This document shows positions 1 to 8,117 of a stretch of 64,000 bases of DNA, piece after piece (position 1 is the stretch's first letter; every line of letters starts with the position of its first letter). The translations under genes were made by a program, and so were the position numbers. The notes beneath the pieces are model-generated. The model worked only from the letters and a program-made list of their open reading frames with translations, was not told the DNA's origin and did not search any database. The DNA is from DASXKD01 sp963762735 (lineage in GTDB: Bacteria; Actinomycetota; Actinomycetes; Streptosporangiales; Streptosporangiaceae): contig CAVXMG010000049.1 of assembly GCA_963762735.1 (NCBI GenBank), positions 62,001-126,000 on the forward strand, read 5' to 3'.

Positions 1-1
1 C

Positions 2-418
2 CTGCAGCGCTGGAAGCTCATCAACGAGTCGCTCGGCCTGGGTCACCCCGAGCCGCCAGAGACCTACTCCACCTCCGAGCACCTGTTCAGCGCGCTGGGC
101 ATCCCGGTGGGCGTGGGCAGCCAGCTGGCCCCCGAGGCCAGCGGCCGTCAGGGGCTTGAGGCCGAAGAACTGGAAGACCTCGGCGAGACCGGCAAGCACC
201 GCTCGGCGGCGGGCCACCGGTCCGGCGGAGCCGAGCCCACCCGCACGCGGGGCCCGCGGTCCCGGCGGCGGACCAGGGGCGGCGTGCCGATCGCCCGCGA
301 GGGGGGCACCGCCGCAGAACACCCGGCAGGCCCCACGCAGGGTCATCCCGGGGACCACGCCGGGGCCCCGCGACGGCGGCGCCGCCGCCGTGGCAAGGGG
401 CACACCGGCTCCGCCTGA
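2..418 (+). CDS. DEAD/DEAH-box RNA helicase, C-terminal end (5'-truncated)
   Basis: The reading frame is already open at the left edge and ends at TGA 416-418. The 138 visible residues begin LQRWKLINESLGLGHPEP and contain TYSTSEHLF, followed by an acidic linker (EAEELEDLGETG) and an Arg-rich tail with RSRRRTRGG and RRRRRRRGKG. This matches, from memory, the tail that follows the helicase core in actinobacterial DEAD-box RNA helicases, where the basic end is thought to bind RNA. None of the ATPase motifs lies in the window, so the family call rests on the tail alone. The gene converges on the RecB-like nuclease. Confidence 0.6.
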   Translation: MQRWKLINESLGLGHPEPPETYSTSEHLFSALGIPVGVGSQLAPEASGRQGLEAEELEDLGETGKHRSAAGHRSGGAEPTRTRGPRSRRRTRGGVPIAREGGTAAEHPAGPTQGHPGDHAGAPRRRRRRRGKGHTGSA

Positions 419-1282
419 GCCGCTAATCGGCCCCGGTCCGCCGAACCCCCGGCGTCTCCGAGCCCGTCCCACGGCCGGTGGGCCGGTCCTGCCGCGGATC
501 CCCTCCGGGCACAGCGCGCGGAAATCGCACCATCCGCAACCGGGTCCCGGGCGGGGCGCGAACACCTCGTCCACCTGCCCGGCGGGCAGCCCGGCGCGGA
601 ACCGCTCGTCGGCGTCGCGGCACTCGGCCGCGATCCCCTCGGCCCGCCGCACGTGCCGGTCCAGGGTCGCCGCGGTGTGCTCCCAGGCGTGCACCTCGCC
701 GGTGGGCAGATGGTGCAGTTCCACCCGGTGGCACGGCGCGTGGAAGATCCGCGCCGCGGCCAGCGCGTACAGCGCGAGCGCCAGCGAGGTCCTGGCATCG
801 TCGGCAGACAGCCGCCGCCGCCCGGTCTTGTAGTCCACCACGGCAAGCTGGGTCGCCCCATCCGGGCCGCGCCGCCCATCCAGCCGGTCGATCCGGCCGC
901 TCAGCACGATGTGCTCGGTATGGGTGCCGACGGTCCGCTCCACGCCCAGCGGCTCGGCTCCCGGGTCCAGGGTGGCCACGTAGCGCTCGACCATGTCACG
1001 CGCCCTGCCGCGCTGCTCCGCCGACTGCCCGGGGCCGGCGTACCCCTCCTCGATCCAGCCCCTCTCCAGCAGTTCGCACGCGGCCGCCACGGTGCGCTCC
1101 GGCCGGCGCAGCCGCCACCAGCCGGCCAGCGCATTGTGCACGCTCGCGCCGAAGCTGTTGTGCGCCCACGGCGGGCCCTTGGCCGGGGCGGGCCGGTCCA
1201 GGTAGGCCATCCGGTACCGGCGCGGGCAGTCCAGCCACGTACTCAGCCGGGTCGGCGTGCACGGGTACAGCCGCCGCGGCAT
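343..1282 (-). CDS. RecB-like PD-(D/E)XK nuclease with Fe-S cysteines; 3' end uncertain
   Basis: Read from ATG 1280-1282, the protein carries RIDRLDG (near residue 127) and VVDYKTGRR (Asp150, Lys152), the catalytic acid and D-x-K motifs of the PD-(D/E)XK nuclease fold. A CGWCDFRALCPEG motif (Cys249, Cys252, Cys258) follows, as in RecB/Cas4-type nucleases that hold an iron-sulfur cluster. The expected role is DNA end-processing or repair. After CPEG this frame has no stop and runs off the left edge, antisense to the helicase tail. A one-base shift near 470-510 would give HRPWDGLGD and a stop at 343, a more natural end; I give that coordinate. Domain call firm, C-terminus not. Confidence 0.7.
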
Positions 1283-1319
1283 CCCTGGGAGTAACGGCTG
1301 CCCGGGCTGGGCCCGGCGG

Positions 1320-1943
1320 TCAGTCTGCGGCGTCACCGAAATTCACCGGTCCTGCCGTCACCCATGAGTCGAAACTCTTCTCCGCTGCCGCGATCGTGGT
1401 CTCCTCGCCGTGGCCAGGCAGCACCCTGGTCGTCCCCGGCAGCGTGAGCAGCTGCGAACCGATCGCCGACAACTGGGCGGCAAAATCGGGGTAGCTGCCT
1501 TCGTGCGGGCACGGCCCGGTGGCGAGCAAGGCATCCCCGGTGAACACCACACCCAGATCTTCGCAGTAGAGGCTGACAGAACCGGGGCTGTGCCCCGGGG
1601 TACGCAGCACCTCAAGCGCGACGTCGGCAACCTCGAAGGAACCACCCTCCTCCATCTCGATATCGGGCAGCTCGTCGTCGTGCGCCTCGCGCCAGGCCAG
1701 GCGGTCCTTAGGATGCAGCGCGATCGGGGACTCGTCCCGCTCGGCCACCGCCGGTGCCGCCGCGGTGTGGGCCGCGTGGCCGTGTGTGCAGATCACCGCG
1801 ATGATCTCCCGGTCGCCGATCGCGTCGAACACCGGCGCGGTGCGCTCCCCCGGGTCGACGACGATCACCTCTTCGTCGTTGCCGATCACCCACGCGTTGC
1901 AATCGGCCTTGCCGGTCTCGATCCGCTTGACTCGCGCCTCCAT
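1320..1943 (-). CDS. MBL-fold metallo-hydrolase (glyoxalase II-like), altered metal motif
   Basis: A 207-residue protein from ATG 1941-1943, preceded by AAAGGG. A longer upstream in-frame start would add a low-complexity leader, so it was not used. Metallo-beta-lactamase fold features appear in order: the first strand VIVVDPGER, THGHAAH (His54, His56, His59), TPGHSPGS, FTGDALL and LPGHGEET. This layout fits the glyoxalase II-like hydrolases that cleave thioesters or small esters. The normal motif is HxHxDH; here the aspartate is alanine (Ala58), so the second metal site may be absent or weak. Substrate unknown. The MarC gene lies 16 bp upstream on the same strand, so the two may be co-transcribed. 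Confidence 0.8.
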   Translation of the reverse strand: MEARVKRIETGKADCNAWVIGNDEEVIVVDPGERTAPVFDAIGDREIIAVICTHGHAAHTAAAPAVAERDESPIALHPKDRLAWREAHDDELPDIEMEEGGSFEVADVALEVLRTPGHSPGSVSLYCEDLGVVFTGDALLATGPCPHEGSYPDFAAQLSAIGSQLLTLPGTTRVLPGHGEETTIAAAEKSFDSWVTAGPVNFGDAAD

Positions 1944-1959
1944 CAACAGCCCTTTCTGC

Positions 1960-2580
1960 TCATCCGCCCGATATAAAAGCCCGGATCGCGCCGACGACGA
2001 GCTGGACGGCGATGGCCGAAAGCAGCAGGCCGGCGATCCGGGTGAGCAACTCAACGCCGCTGGGCCGCAGCACCCGGTGAATCACCCCGGAGAACCGCAT
2101 GGTAAGCCACAGCAGGATGGTGACCGCCACCAGCGCGACCGCGAACGCCGCGTACTGCGCTACCGTGCCGGCGCGCTGCACGAACACCATGGTGGCGACG
2201 ATCGCCCCCGGCCCGGCAAGCAGCGGCGTGCCCAGCGGCACGAACGCCACGTTGACCCGGGTCCGCTCCTCCTCGGTGGGCTCGGTGTAGCTGCCGGTCA
2301 GCAACTGCAGCGCCACCAGCAGGAGCAGCAGGCCACCGGCGGCCTGCAGGGACGGCAGCTCCACCCCCAGGTAGGACAGGATCGACTGGCCGAACAGGGC
2401 GAACCCCACGATCACGCCGAGCCCGACCACCGCCGCCTGCCAGGCGAGCCGGTTCCGCACCCGGGCAGGCAGGCCCTTGGTCAGCGCGAGGAACGGCGGC
2501 ACCACGCCGGGCGGGTCCATGATCACCAGCAGCGTGACGAAGACCTGCCAGAAGAACTTCACGTCGAAGAAGCTGCTCAT
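1960..2580 (-). CDS. MarC family integral membrane protein
   Basis: A 206-residue, strongly hydrophobic protein with about six membrane spans. Diagnostic MarC/NAAT-like stretches are MDPPGVVPPFLAL near residue 21 and PLGTPLLAGPGAI near residue 115, each a conserved half-helix repeat of the family. MarC proteins were first linked to multiple antibiotic resistance but that role was later withdrawn; their transport substrate is unknown. The start overlaps the stop of the upstream PHP gene by four bases (ATGA), so the two are translationally coupled. Confidence 0.88.
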   Translation of the reverse strand: MSSFFDVKFFWQVFVTLLVIMDPPGVVPPFLALTKGLPARVRNRLAWQAAVVGLGVIVGFALFGQSILSYLGVELPSLQAAGGLLLLLVALQLLTGSYTEPTEEERTRVNVAFVPLGTPLLAGPGAIVATMVFVQRAGTVAQYAAFAVALVAVTILLWLTMRFSGVIHRVLRPSGVELLTRIAGLLLSAIAVQLVVGAIRAFISGG

Positions 2581-3455
2581 CCGGGTTGCCCCGCAGGCCG
2601 GCCATACCGCGCCAGCAGCCGTTCGTAGGACTCCGGCGGGCAGGTTTCCTGGCCGATCCGGTAACCGGTCAGGCTCCCATGATCGTCGCTGCCGCCGGTG
2701 GGAACCAGGTCCAGGTCCGCGGCCAGGGCACCAAGGCGCGATCGTTCAGCTTGATCATGATCGGGATGCTGGACCTCCAGGCCGGCCAGGCCGGCACGCG
2801 CCAGCCGGGAGACCACCTCGTCGGGTATTCTCCACCCGCGCGAGACAGCACCGGGATGCGCGAGCACCGCGGCCCCGCCGGCCTGCGCGATGAGCCAGAG
2901 CGCCCGCACCGGGTCCAGCGCGTACCTGCTCACGTAGGCCCGTCCCCCGGCGCCGATCCACTCCGGCGTGAACGCCTGCTCCGGCCGGGAGATCGCCCCG
3001 GCGGCCACCATCGCCCTGGCGACGTGCGGGCGGCCGACCACGCCGCCCTCGGCGAGCGCCTCGACCTGCGGCCAGGTGATGTCCGCCCCCAGCTCGCGGA
3101 GCCGGTCCACCATGTCCCGGGCGCGGCTGCGCCGGGCGGCCACGATCGCCGCGCACTCCGCGGCGAGTTCCGAGCCCTCGGCCGCCGCGAGGCCGTAGGC
3201 GAGCATGTGCACGCTGTGGCCCTCCAGGCGGCAGGACAGTTCCATGCCGGTGACCAGGGTCAGGCTCGGCGGCGGTGCTTGCTCCGGCCCCACCACCCCG
3301 CCCAAAGCCTGCCGCGCCGCGGCGTGGCCGGCCAGGGTGTCATGGTCGGTGAGCGCGAGGACGTCGAGGCCGGCCTGCCCGGCGCGGCGCACCACCTCGG
3401 CCGGCGGATCTGTGCCGTCCGAGGCCGTGCTGTGGGTGTGCAGGTCGATGCGCAC
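2577..3455 (-). CDS. PHP-domain phosphoesterase
   Basis: A 292-residue protein opening with MRIDLHTHSTASDG (His6, His8, Asp13), then ALTDHDTLAGH and MELSCRLEGHSVHML, the ordered metal-binding motifs of the polymerase/histidinol-phosphatase (PHP) fold. A later GGSDDHG completes the metal site. Length and motif order fit the stand-alone YciV/RNase AM-type group, which hydrolyses 3',5'-nucleoside bisphosphates or trims short RNA 5' ends. Activity on a given substrate is inferred. It is first in a coupled pair with MarC; repeat copy A lies directly upstream. Confidence 0.85.
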   Translation of the reverse strand: MRIDLHTHSTASDGTDPPAEVVRRAGQAGLDVLALTDHDTLAGHAAARQALGGVVGPEQAPPPSLTLVTGMELSCRLEGHSVHMLAYGLAAAEGSELAAECAAIVAARRSRARDMVDRLRELGADITWPQVEALAEGGVVGRPHVARAMVAAGAISRPEQAFTPEWIGAGGRAYVSRYALDPVRALWLIAQAGGAAVLAHPGAVSRGWRIPDEVVSRLARAGLAGLEVQHPDHDQAERSRLGALAADLDLVPTGGSDDHGSLTGYRIGQETCPPESYERLLARYGRPAGQPG

Positions 3456-3469
3456 GAGCGTTCATGCTA

Positions 3470-3552
3470 CGGCCAAGGCCCCGTGACGAAGGAACGGGCA
3501 GCAGGCCACCTGGGGGTTCCGGGGGATCGCTCCCCCGGGTCAGCAGGGCTAA
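3470..3552 (+). repeat. Dispersed two-hairpin repeat, copy A
   Basis: This copy begins GGCCAAGGCCCCGTGACGAA and ends near TCGCTCCCCCGGGTCAGCAG. It holds the family's first palindrome in degenerate form (GGCCCCGT ... ACGGGCAG) and a G-run/C-run second stem around TCGC. It lies between two divergently oriented ends: upstream of the PHP gene and over the last bases of the DUF6758 gene, whose stop codon falls at its right edge. Confidence 0.85.
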
Positions 3553-4184
3553 GCGCCTGCTCCCGGCAGGCGGGGCGAGACGGCGCCGAACGGCAGGTCC
3601 AGGTCCAGCCCGGGATCGCGCAGGTCACGCAGGGGCAGGGCCTCGACGAGGAGGACCCCTGCCGTGTCGGGCCACAGCACCACCCACACCCAGTTGCCCA
3701 GCACCTCGCCGGCGAACGCGGCCCGGTCCGGCGCCTCCACGTGCCACAGCGGGAACTCGTGCAGGCCGAATCCGGCCAGGGCGTGCGGCGGCCCGGCCGC
3801 GAAGCCCTCCCCCGGGTCAGGCCCGGGCAGCCCGGCCAGGTAAGCGCCCAGGCCGACGCCGGGCTCCTCGGAGATCAGCAGCATCTCGCCCGGGCCGCCC
3901 ACCGGGTTGGGCCCGGACAGGGCCACCACGCAGGCGCGGGTCCCCGTGCGGTCGTCGCCAGCGCCGGCGAACCCGGTGACCAGCCAGCCGGCCGGCAGCG
4001 GCCAGGGCACCCAGACCGGGACCCTGGCGAGGCGCAGCAGCCCGCGCAGCCCGTCGCCGGACGGCGAGTACGGGGACCGCAGCGGGTACACCTCGCCGTG
4101 CAGCGCGCAGTGCCAGCCACTGGCCCAGGGACTGGGCTCGGCGAGGGGGCCCCCGCAGCGCGGGCAGATGGGAGCCGTCTTCAT
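3549..4184 (-). CDS. DUF6758 family protein with N-terminal zinc ribbon
   Basis: A 211-residue protein from ATG 4182-4184; a GTG two codons upstream is possible. It opens with ICPRCGGPL and WHCALHG, giving C-x2-C and C-x2-H pairs of a zinc-ribbon type. Next come VPVWVPWPLPAGWLVTGFAGAGDDRTG and later VWVVLWPDTAGVLLVE, stretches that recur, as I recall, in actinobacterial proteins now grouped as DUF6758. No enzymatic role is established. Its stop codon sits in the edge of repeat copy A. It is divergent from the Nudix gene, which in related genomes is a common neighbour. Confidence 0.75.
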   Translation of the reverse strand: MKTAPICPRCGGPLAEPSPWASGWHCALHGEVYPLRSPYSPSGDGLRGLLRLARVPVWVPWPLPAGWLVTGFAGAGDDRTGTRACVVALSGPNPVGGPGEMLLISEEPGVGLGAYLAGLPGPDPGEGFAAGPPHALAGFGLHEFPLWHVEAPDRAAFAGEVLGNWVWVVLWPDTAGVLLVEALPLRDLRDPGLDLDLPFGAVSPRLPGAGA

Positions 4185-4256
4185 GGACACCGACGTTGAT
4201 CGGTGCGAGCGCGCACGTCAAGTACCCGGCGCTGGTGGCGCGTGGATACTTGGGCC

Positions 4257-5075
4257 ATGGCTGAGCTGCGCATCCCCTGTGTCGGCGCCATCCTCACCGA
4301 CGGCGAGCGGATCCTGCTCATCAAGCGCGGCCACGAGCCGGAGGCGGGCCGCTGGTCGCTGCCCGGTGGCCGGATCGAGCCGGGCGAGACCGACCAGCAG
4401 GCACTGGTGCGCGAGGTGCGCGAGGAAACCGGGCTTGAGGTGACCGCGGGCCCGCTTGTGGGCGCCGTGGACCGGCCGGCGCCAGGCGGCCGGGTCCTGG
4501 TCATCAGGGACTACGCCGCCGCGGTGACCGGCGGCACGCTCGCGGCCGGGGACGACGCGGACGATGCGCGCTGGTTCAGCATGCGCGAGCTGGACCGCCT
4601 GCCCCTCAGCACAGGACTGCTTGAGGCGCTGAACGATTGGGGCGTGGCTGGCCTGGCCCCTGCGCGTGCGCTGGTCGCCGAGGCCACCAGGCGCGCGGGC
4701 ATCGTGTGGCTGACCGTGCCCGGAGCGGGCAGGGCCTACCCGGCCTGGCACCTGTGGCGGGACCCGCCGGGAGCCGCGTACCTGGTGACCGGGCCGGGCG
4801 AGCAGCCGCTGCCGGGGCTGGCCGGCGCCGCACGGGTGGCGGTCACCGTGCCGAGCAAGGAATCCGGCGGCGCGCTGGTCACCTGGACGGCCGAGGTATC
4901 CCGGATTGAGCCGGGCTCGCCGGAGTGGGACGAGGTGATCGGCCTGCTAGCCGCGGCGCGGCTCAACGCGGAGCTTTCCGCCGATGCCGTTTACCGGCTG
5001 TCACCGCGGCCCAGTGACGGAGGAACGGGGCCGCGGCCCATCAGGGGGTTCCAGGGGGTCGCTCCCCCGGACTAG
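4257..5075 (+). CDS. Nudix hydrolase fused to a second, PPOX-like domain
   Basis: The ATG at 4257 starts a 272-residue protein. Residues about 5-130 are a Nudix domain with the full signature GGRIEPGETDQQALVREV followed by REETGLE, which binds Mg2+ and hydrolyses nucleoside diphosphates linked to another group. Residues about 145-245 (TRRAGIVWLTV, HLWRDPPGAAYLVTGPGE, VTVPSKESGGALVTW) resemble small actinobacterial proteins that I would place in the flavin split-barrel/PPOX group; that assignment is inference. The last ~20 residues and the stop codon are encoded by repeat copy B1, so the natural C-terminus was altered by the repeat. Confidence 0.8.
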   Translation: MAELRIPCVGAILTDGERILLIKRGHEPEAGRWSLPGGRIEPGETDQQALVREVREETGLEVTAGPLVGAVDRPAPGGRVLVIRDYAAAVTGGTLAAGDDADDARWFSMRELDRLPLSTGLLEALNDWGVAGLAPARALVAEATRRAGIVWLTVPGAGRAYPAWHLWRDPPGAAYLVTGPGEQPLPGLAGAARVAVTVPSKESGGALVTWTAEVSRIEPGSPEWDEVIGLLAAARLNAELSADAVYRLSPRPSDGGTGPRPIRGFQGVAPPD

Positions 5076-5081
5076 CAGGGC
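5004..5081 (+). repeat. Dispersed two-hairpin repeat, copy B1
   Basis: First of a head-to-tail pair. It contains GCGGCCCAGTGACGGAGGAA then ACGGGGCCGC, where the first stem has changed on both sides relative to other copies (GCGGCCC with GGGCCGC), a compensatory pattern that supports selection or past function of the hairpin. The second stem is the G-run/TCGC/C-run. It is translated as the Nudix protein's C-terminal tail and contributes its TAG in CTAGCAG. Confidence 0.88.
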
Positions 5082-5163
5082 CGCGGCCCAGTGACGGAGG
5101 AACGGGGCCGCGGCCCATCGGGGGGCTCCGGGGGGTCGCTCCCCCGGACTAGCAGGGCCGCGG
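5082..5163 (+). repeat. Dispersed two-hairpin repeat, copy B2
   Basis: Near-identical tandem copy of B1 in the same orientation, lying between the Nudix stop and the promoter region of the secreted phosphoesterase. Tandem pairing is also seen at 28922-29077. Confidence 0.88.
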
Positions 5164-5206
5164 TCTCCCTGTGATTGACCCGCTCCGGACGTTCCGCCGA
5201 CCGATT

Positions 5207-5246
5207 GTTCACTAGGGGACCTCATTTCAGCCGTGTTGCGTTCACC
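5207..5246 (+). promoter_or_regulatory. Candidate Pho-box half-sites upstream of secreted phosphoesterase
   Basis: GTTCACT (5207-5213) and GTTCACC (5240-5246) are spaced exactly 33 bp, three turns of the 11-bp unit used by actinobacterial PhoP. The two units between them (GACCTCA and AGCCGTG) are poor matches. The start codon of the phosphoesterase is 70 bp downstream. Phosphate control of this gene would make sense but is inferred. Confidence 0.35.
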
Positions 5247-5315
5247 CGGCTGGACGCCGGGCCGGCCATTGTCAGCGCCGGGACCGAAATCGTATGGGCG
5301 TATGGGAGGGTTCGC

Positions 5316-6902
5316 ATGGCTTGGTCCATCCGCAGAACGCTGGCCGTCACCGCGGCCGGCGCGCTTTGCCTCGCTGGCTCCGTGTCGGCGGTAGCCGCCT
5401 CGGCTGCCCCGGCACGTCCGGCCGCGGGAACCACAGCAACCCCGATTCAGCATGTGGTGGTGATCTTCCAGGAGAACGTCAGCTTCGACCATTACTTCGG
5501 CACGTACCCGAACGCGGCGAACACCGACGGCCAGCCGTTCACCGCAGCGAAGGGCACGCCGAGCGTCAACGGCCTGACCCCGGAACTGCTGAACCACAAC
5601 CCGAACGAGGCCAACCCGCAGCGGCTCACCCCGTCGGAGGCGCTGACCTGCGACCAGGACCACGACTACACGCCCGAGCAACTGGCGCTTGACGGCGGCC
5701 TGATGGACGCCTTCGTGCAGAACACGGAGGTCACCGACTGCTCGCCCCCTGACTTCACCACGCCCGGCCTGGTGATGGACTACTACGACGGCAACACGGT
5801 GACCGGGCTGTGGAACTACGCGCAGCACTTCGCGATGAGCGACAACATGTTTGACACCGAGTTCGGGCCGTCCACCCCCGGAGCGCTCAACCTGATCTCC
5901 GGCCAGACCGGCGGCGGCACCTCGGTGGACGCCCAGGGGAACCCCGAGCCCGACCCCGGCGACATCGGCTCGCAGAACTCCACGACCGACACCGGCACCG
6001 TCTACGGCGACCCGGACCCGTACTACGACGGCTGCTCGAACCATTCCGGCCCAACGGTCAAGATGACCGGTACGAACATCGGCGACATGCTCAGCAATGC
6101 GGGCGTCAGCTGGGGCTGGTTCCAGGGTGGCTTCGCTCCGACGTCGCGGACCGCGCAGGGCACGCCGGTGTGCGCGAGGGCTCACAACAACATCGGCGGG
6201 GTGTCGGAAACCGACTACAGCCCGCATCACAACCCGTTCGAGTACTACGCCTCGACCGCCAACCCGAACCACCTGCCCCCGGCCAACCTGGCCGAGGTCG
6301 GGCACGACGGGCAGGCCAACCACGAGTACGACCTGAGCTGGTTCTACAAGGACCTGACGCACGGTCACATGCCCGCGGTGAGCTTCCTCAAGGCAGCCAG
6401 GTACCAGGACGGCCACCCCGCTAACTCCGACCCGCTCGACGAGCAGGCCTTCCTGACCACGACGATCAACAAGATCATGAAGTCGAAGTTCTGGAAGAGC
6501 ACCGCCATCATCATCACCTACGACGACTCGGACGGCTGGTACGACCACCAGATGCCGCCCATCGTCAACTCTTCGGCCGACCCGGCGCTCGACGCGCTGA
6601 ACGGCACCGGCGTGTGCGGTCACGGCACGCCGATGGGCGCGATCCCCGACCGGTGCGGTTACGGCCAGCGGCTGCCGTTCCTGGTCATCTCGCCCTTCGC
6701 GAGGAGGAACTACGTGAGCAACTCGACCATCGACACGACCTCGATCCCGGCGTTCATCGAGAACAACTGGCTGGGCGGGGCGCGGACGGGCCCCGATTCG
6801 TTCGACAACATCGCCGGCTCCATCACCGACATGTTCAAGTTCAGCCAGCCGAATGACTCGACGCTGTTGCTCAACCCGAAGACGGGTGAGGTAGCGCACT
6901 GA
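5316..6902 (+). CDS. Secreted phosphoesterase (phospholipase C / acid phosphatase family, PF04185)
   Basis: The ATG at 5316, preceded by GGGAGGG, gives 528 residues; upstream in-frame starts lack a ribosome site and would spoil the signal peptide. Residues 1-36 are a signal peptide (SIRR, then a hydrophobic run, then AASAAPA). The mature protein begins with PIQHVVVIFQENVSFDHYFG, the metal/nucleophile region of PF04185 (phospholipase C and AcpA-type acid phosphatases). Other family stretches are DTEFGPSTPGALNLISG, IIITYDDSDGWYDHQMPP and RLPFLVISPFARRNYV. It should act outside the membrane on phosphoesters. Candidate PhoP sites lie upstream. Phospholipase versus phosphatase activity cannot be told from sequence. 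Confidence 0.9.
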   Translation: MAWSIRRTLAVTAAGALCLAGSVSAVAASAAPARPAAGTTATPIQHVVVIFQENVSFDHYFGTYPNAANTDGQPFTAAKGTPSVNGLTPELLNHNPNEANPQRLTPSEALTCDQDHDYTPEQLALDGGLMDAFVQNTEVTDCSPPDFTTPGLVMDYYDGNTVTGLWNYAQHFAMSDNMFDTEFGPSTPGALNLISGQTGGGTSVDAQGNPEPDPGDIGSQNSTTDTGTVYGDPDPYYDGCSNHSGPTVKMTGTNIGDMLSNAGVSWGWFQGGFAPTSRTAQGTPVCARAHNNIGGVSETDYSPHHNPFEYYASTANPNHLPPANLAEVGHDGQANHEYDLSWFYKDLTHGHMPAVSFLKAARYQDGHPANSDPLDEQAFLTTTINKIMKSKFWKSTAIIITYDDSDGWYDHQMPPIVNSSADPALDALNGTGVCGHGTPMGAIPDRCGYGQRLPFLVISPFARRNYVSNSTIDTTSIPAFIENNWLGGARTGPDSFDNIAGSITDMFKFSQPNDSTLLLNPKTGEVAH

Positions 6903-6967
6903 TCTGACCCATCCCGTGCGTTGCGGGCCGGCCGGTAACGGCCGGCCCGCACGCATACGATGGCAGC

Positions 6968-8116
6968 ATGGCTGCATCCTCCGTCGTTTCGCCGCCCACC
7001 GCCGAGCAGGTGACCGCGGCCCTGGCCGGGGTCAACGACCCTGAGATCCACCGCCCCATCACCGAGCTTGGCATGGTGAAGAGCGTCGACGTCGGGGCCG
7101 GTGGCAAGGTCCGGGTCGAGGTGTACCTCACCGTGGCCGGCTGCCCGCTCCGCGAAACCATCACCAAGGACGTCACGGCGGCCGTGGCCGCGGTGCCCGG
7201 CGTGTCCGGGGTGGATGTGCACCTGGACGTGATGAGCGACGAGCAGCGCCGGGAACTGCAGGGCCGGCTCCGCGGCGGCCGGGCCGAGCGCGCCATCCCA
7301 TTCGCCGAGCCCTCCTCGCTCACCCGGGTGCTCGCCGTGGCCAGCGGCAAGGGCGGCGTCGGCAAGTCTTCTGTGACGGTGAACCTGGCCGCCGCGCTGG
7401 CCGCCGCCGGGCAGAAGGTCGGCGTCCTGGACGCGGACATCTACGGTCACTCGATCCCTCGCATGCTGGGCGTGACCGGACAGCCGACCCAGGTCGAGCA
7501 GATGATGATGCCGCCGTCCGGGCACGGCGTGAAGGTCATCTCGATCGGCATGTTCACCACCGGCAACACACCGGTGGTGTGGCGCGGGCCGATGCTGCAC
7601 CGCGCGGTGCAGCAGTTCCTCGCCGACGTGTACTGGGGCGACCTGGACGTGCTGCTGATGGACCTGCCGCCGGGCACCGGCGACGTGGCCATCTCGGTGG
7701 CGCAACTGGTGCCCACCGCGGAACTGGTTGTGGTCACCACGCCCCAGCTCGCCTCCTCGGAGGTGGCGGAGCGGGCCGGCGCGATCGCCGTGCAGACGCA
7801 TCAGCGCATCGCGGGCGTGATCGAGAACATGTCGGGCCTGCCCTGCCCGCACTGCGGCGAGATGCTCGACGTGTTCGGCGCCGGCGGCGGCCAGGCCGTC
7901 GCGAACGCGCTCACCAGGATCACCGGGGCGCACGTGCCGGTCCTGGCGCAGGTGCCGATCGATCCCCGGCTGCGCCAGGGCGGTGACGACGGTCGCCCGC
8001 TGGTGCTCAGCGACCCGGAGGCGCCCGCGGCCCGCCAGCTCGCGGCCGTCGCGGAGGCGCTGGCCAGCAAGTCACGCGGTCTGGCCGGGCGGCGCCTGGG
8101 CTTGACCCCGGTCTAG
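6968..8116 (+). CDS. mrp: Mrp/NBP35-type P-loop ATPase, Fe-S cluster carrier
   Basis: A 382-residue protein. Residues 1-100 form a MIP18/DUF59 domain (GVNDPEIHRPITELGMV, VAGCPLRETI). Residues 118-375 are the Mrp ATPase, with the deviant Walker A SGKGGVGKSS (Lys128 and Lys133), LDADIYGHS, and the bridging-cluster pair CPHC (Cys293, Cys296). Proteins of this type carry iron-sulfur clusters to apoproteins as dimers in the cytosol. It converges on tatB, which it almost touches (stop 8116, tatB stop 8118), matching the actinobacterial sigE-rseA-tatB-mrp neighbourhood. Confidence 0.95.
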   Translation: MAASSVVSPPTAEQVTAALAGVNDPEIHRPITELGMVKSVDVGAGGKVRVEVYLTVAGCPLRETITKDVTAAVAAVPGVSGVDVHLDVMSDEQRRELQGRLRGGRAERAIPFAEPSSLTRVLAVASGKGGVGKSSVTVNLAAALAAAGQKVGVLDADIYGHSIPRMLGVTGQPTQVEQMMMPPSGHGVKVISIGMFTTGNTPVVWRGPMLHRAVQQFLADVYWGDLDVLLMDLPPGTGDVAISVAQLVPTAELVVVTTPQLASSEVAERAGAIAVQTHQRIAGVIENMSGLPCPHCGEMLDVFGAGGGQAVANALTRITGAHVPVLAQVPIDPRLRQGGDDGRPLVLSDPEAPAARQLAAVAEALASKSRGLAGRRLGLTPV

Positions 8117-8117
8117 C

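Noticed and set aside
5001..6977. Minus-strand frame of ~650 codons opposite the secreted phosphoesterase
   Set aside because: Val/Arg/His-rich shadow of a real plus-strand gene with signal peptide and family motifs.
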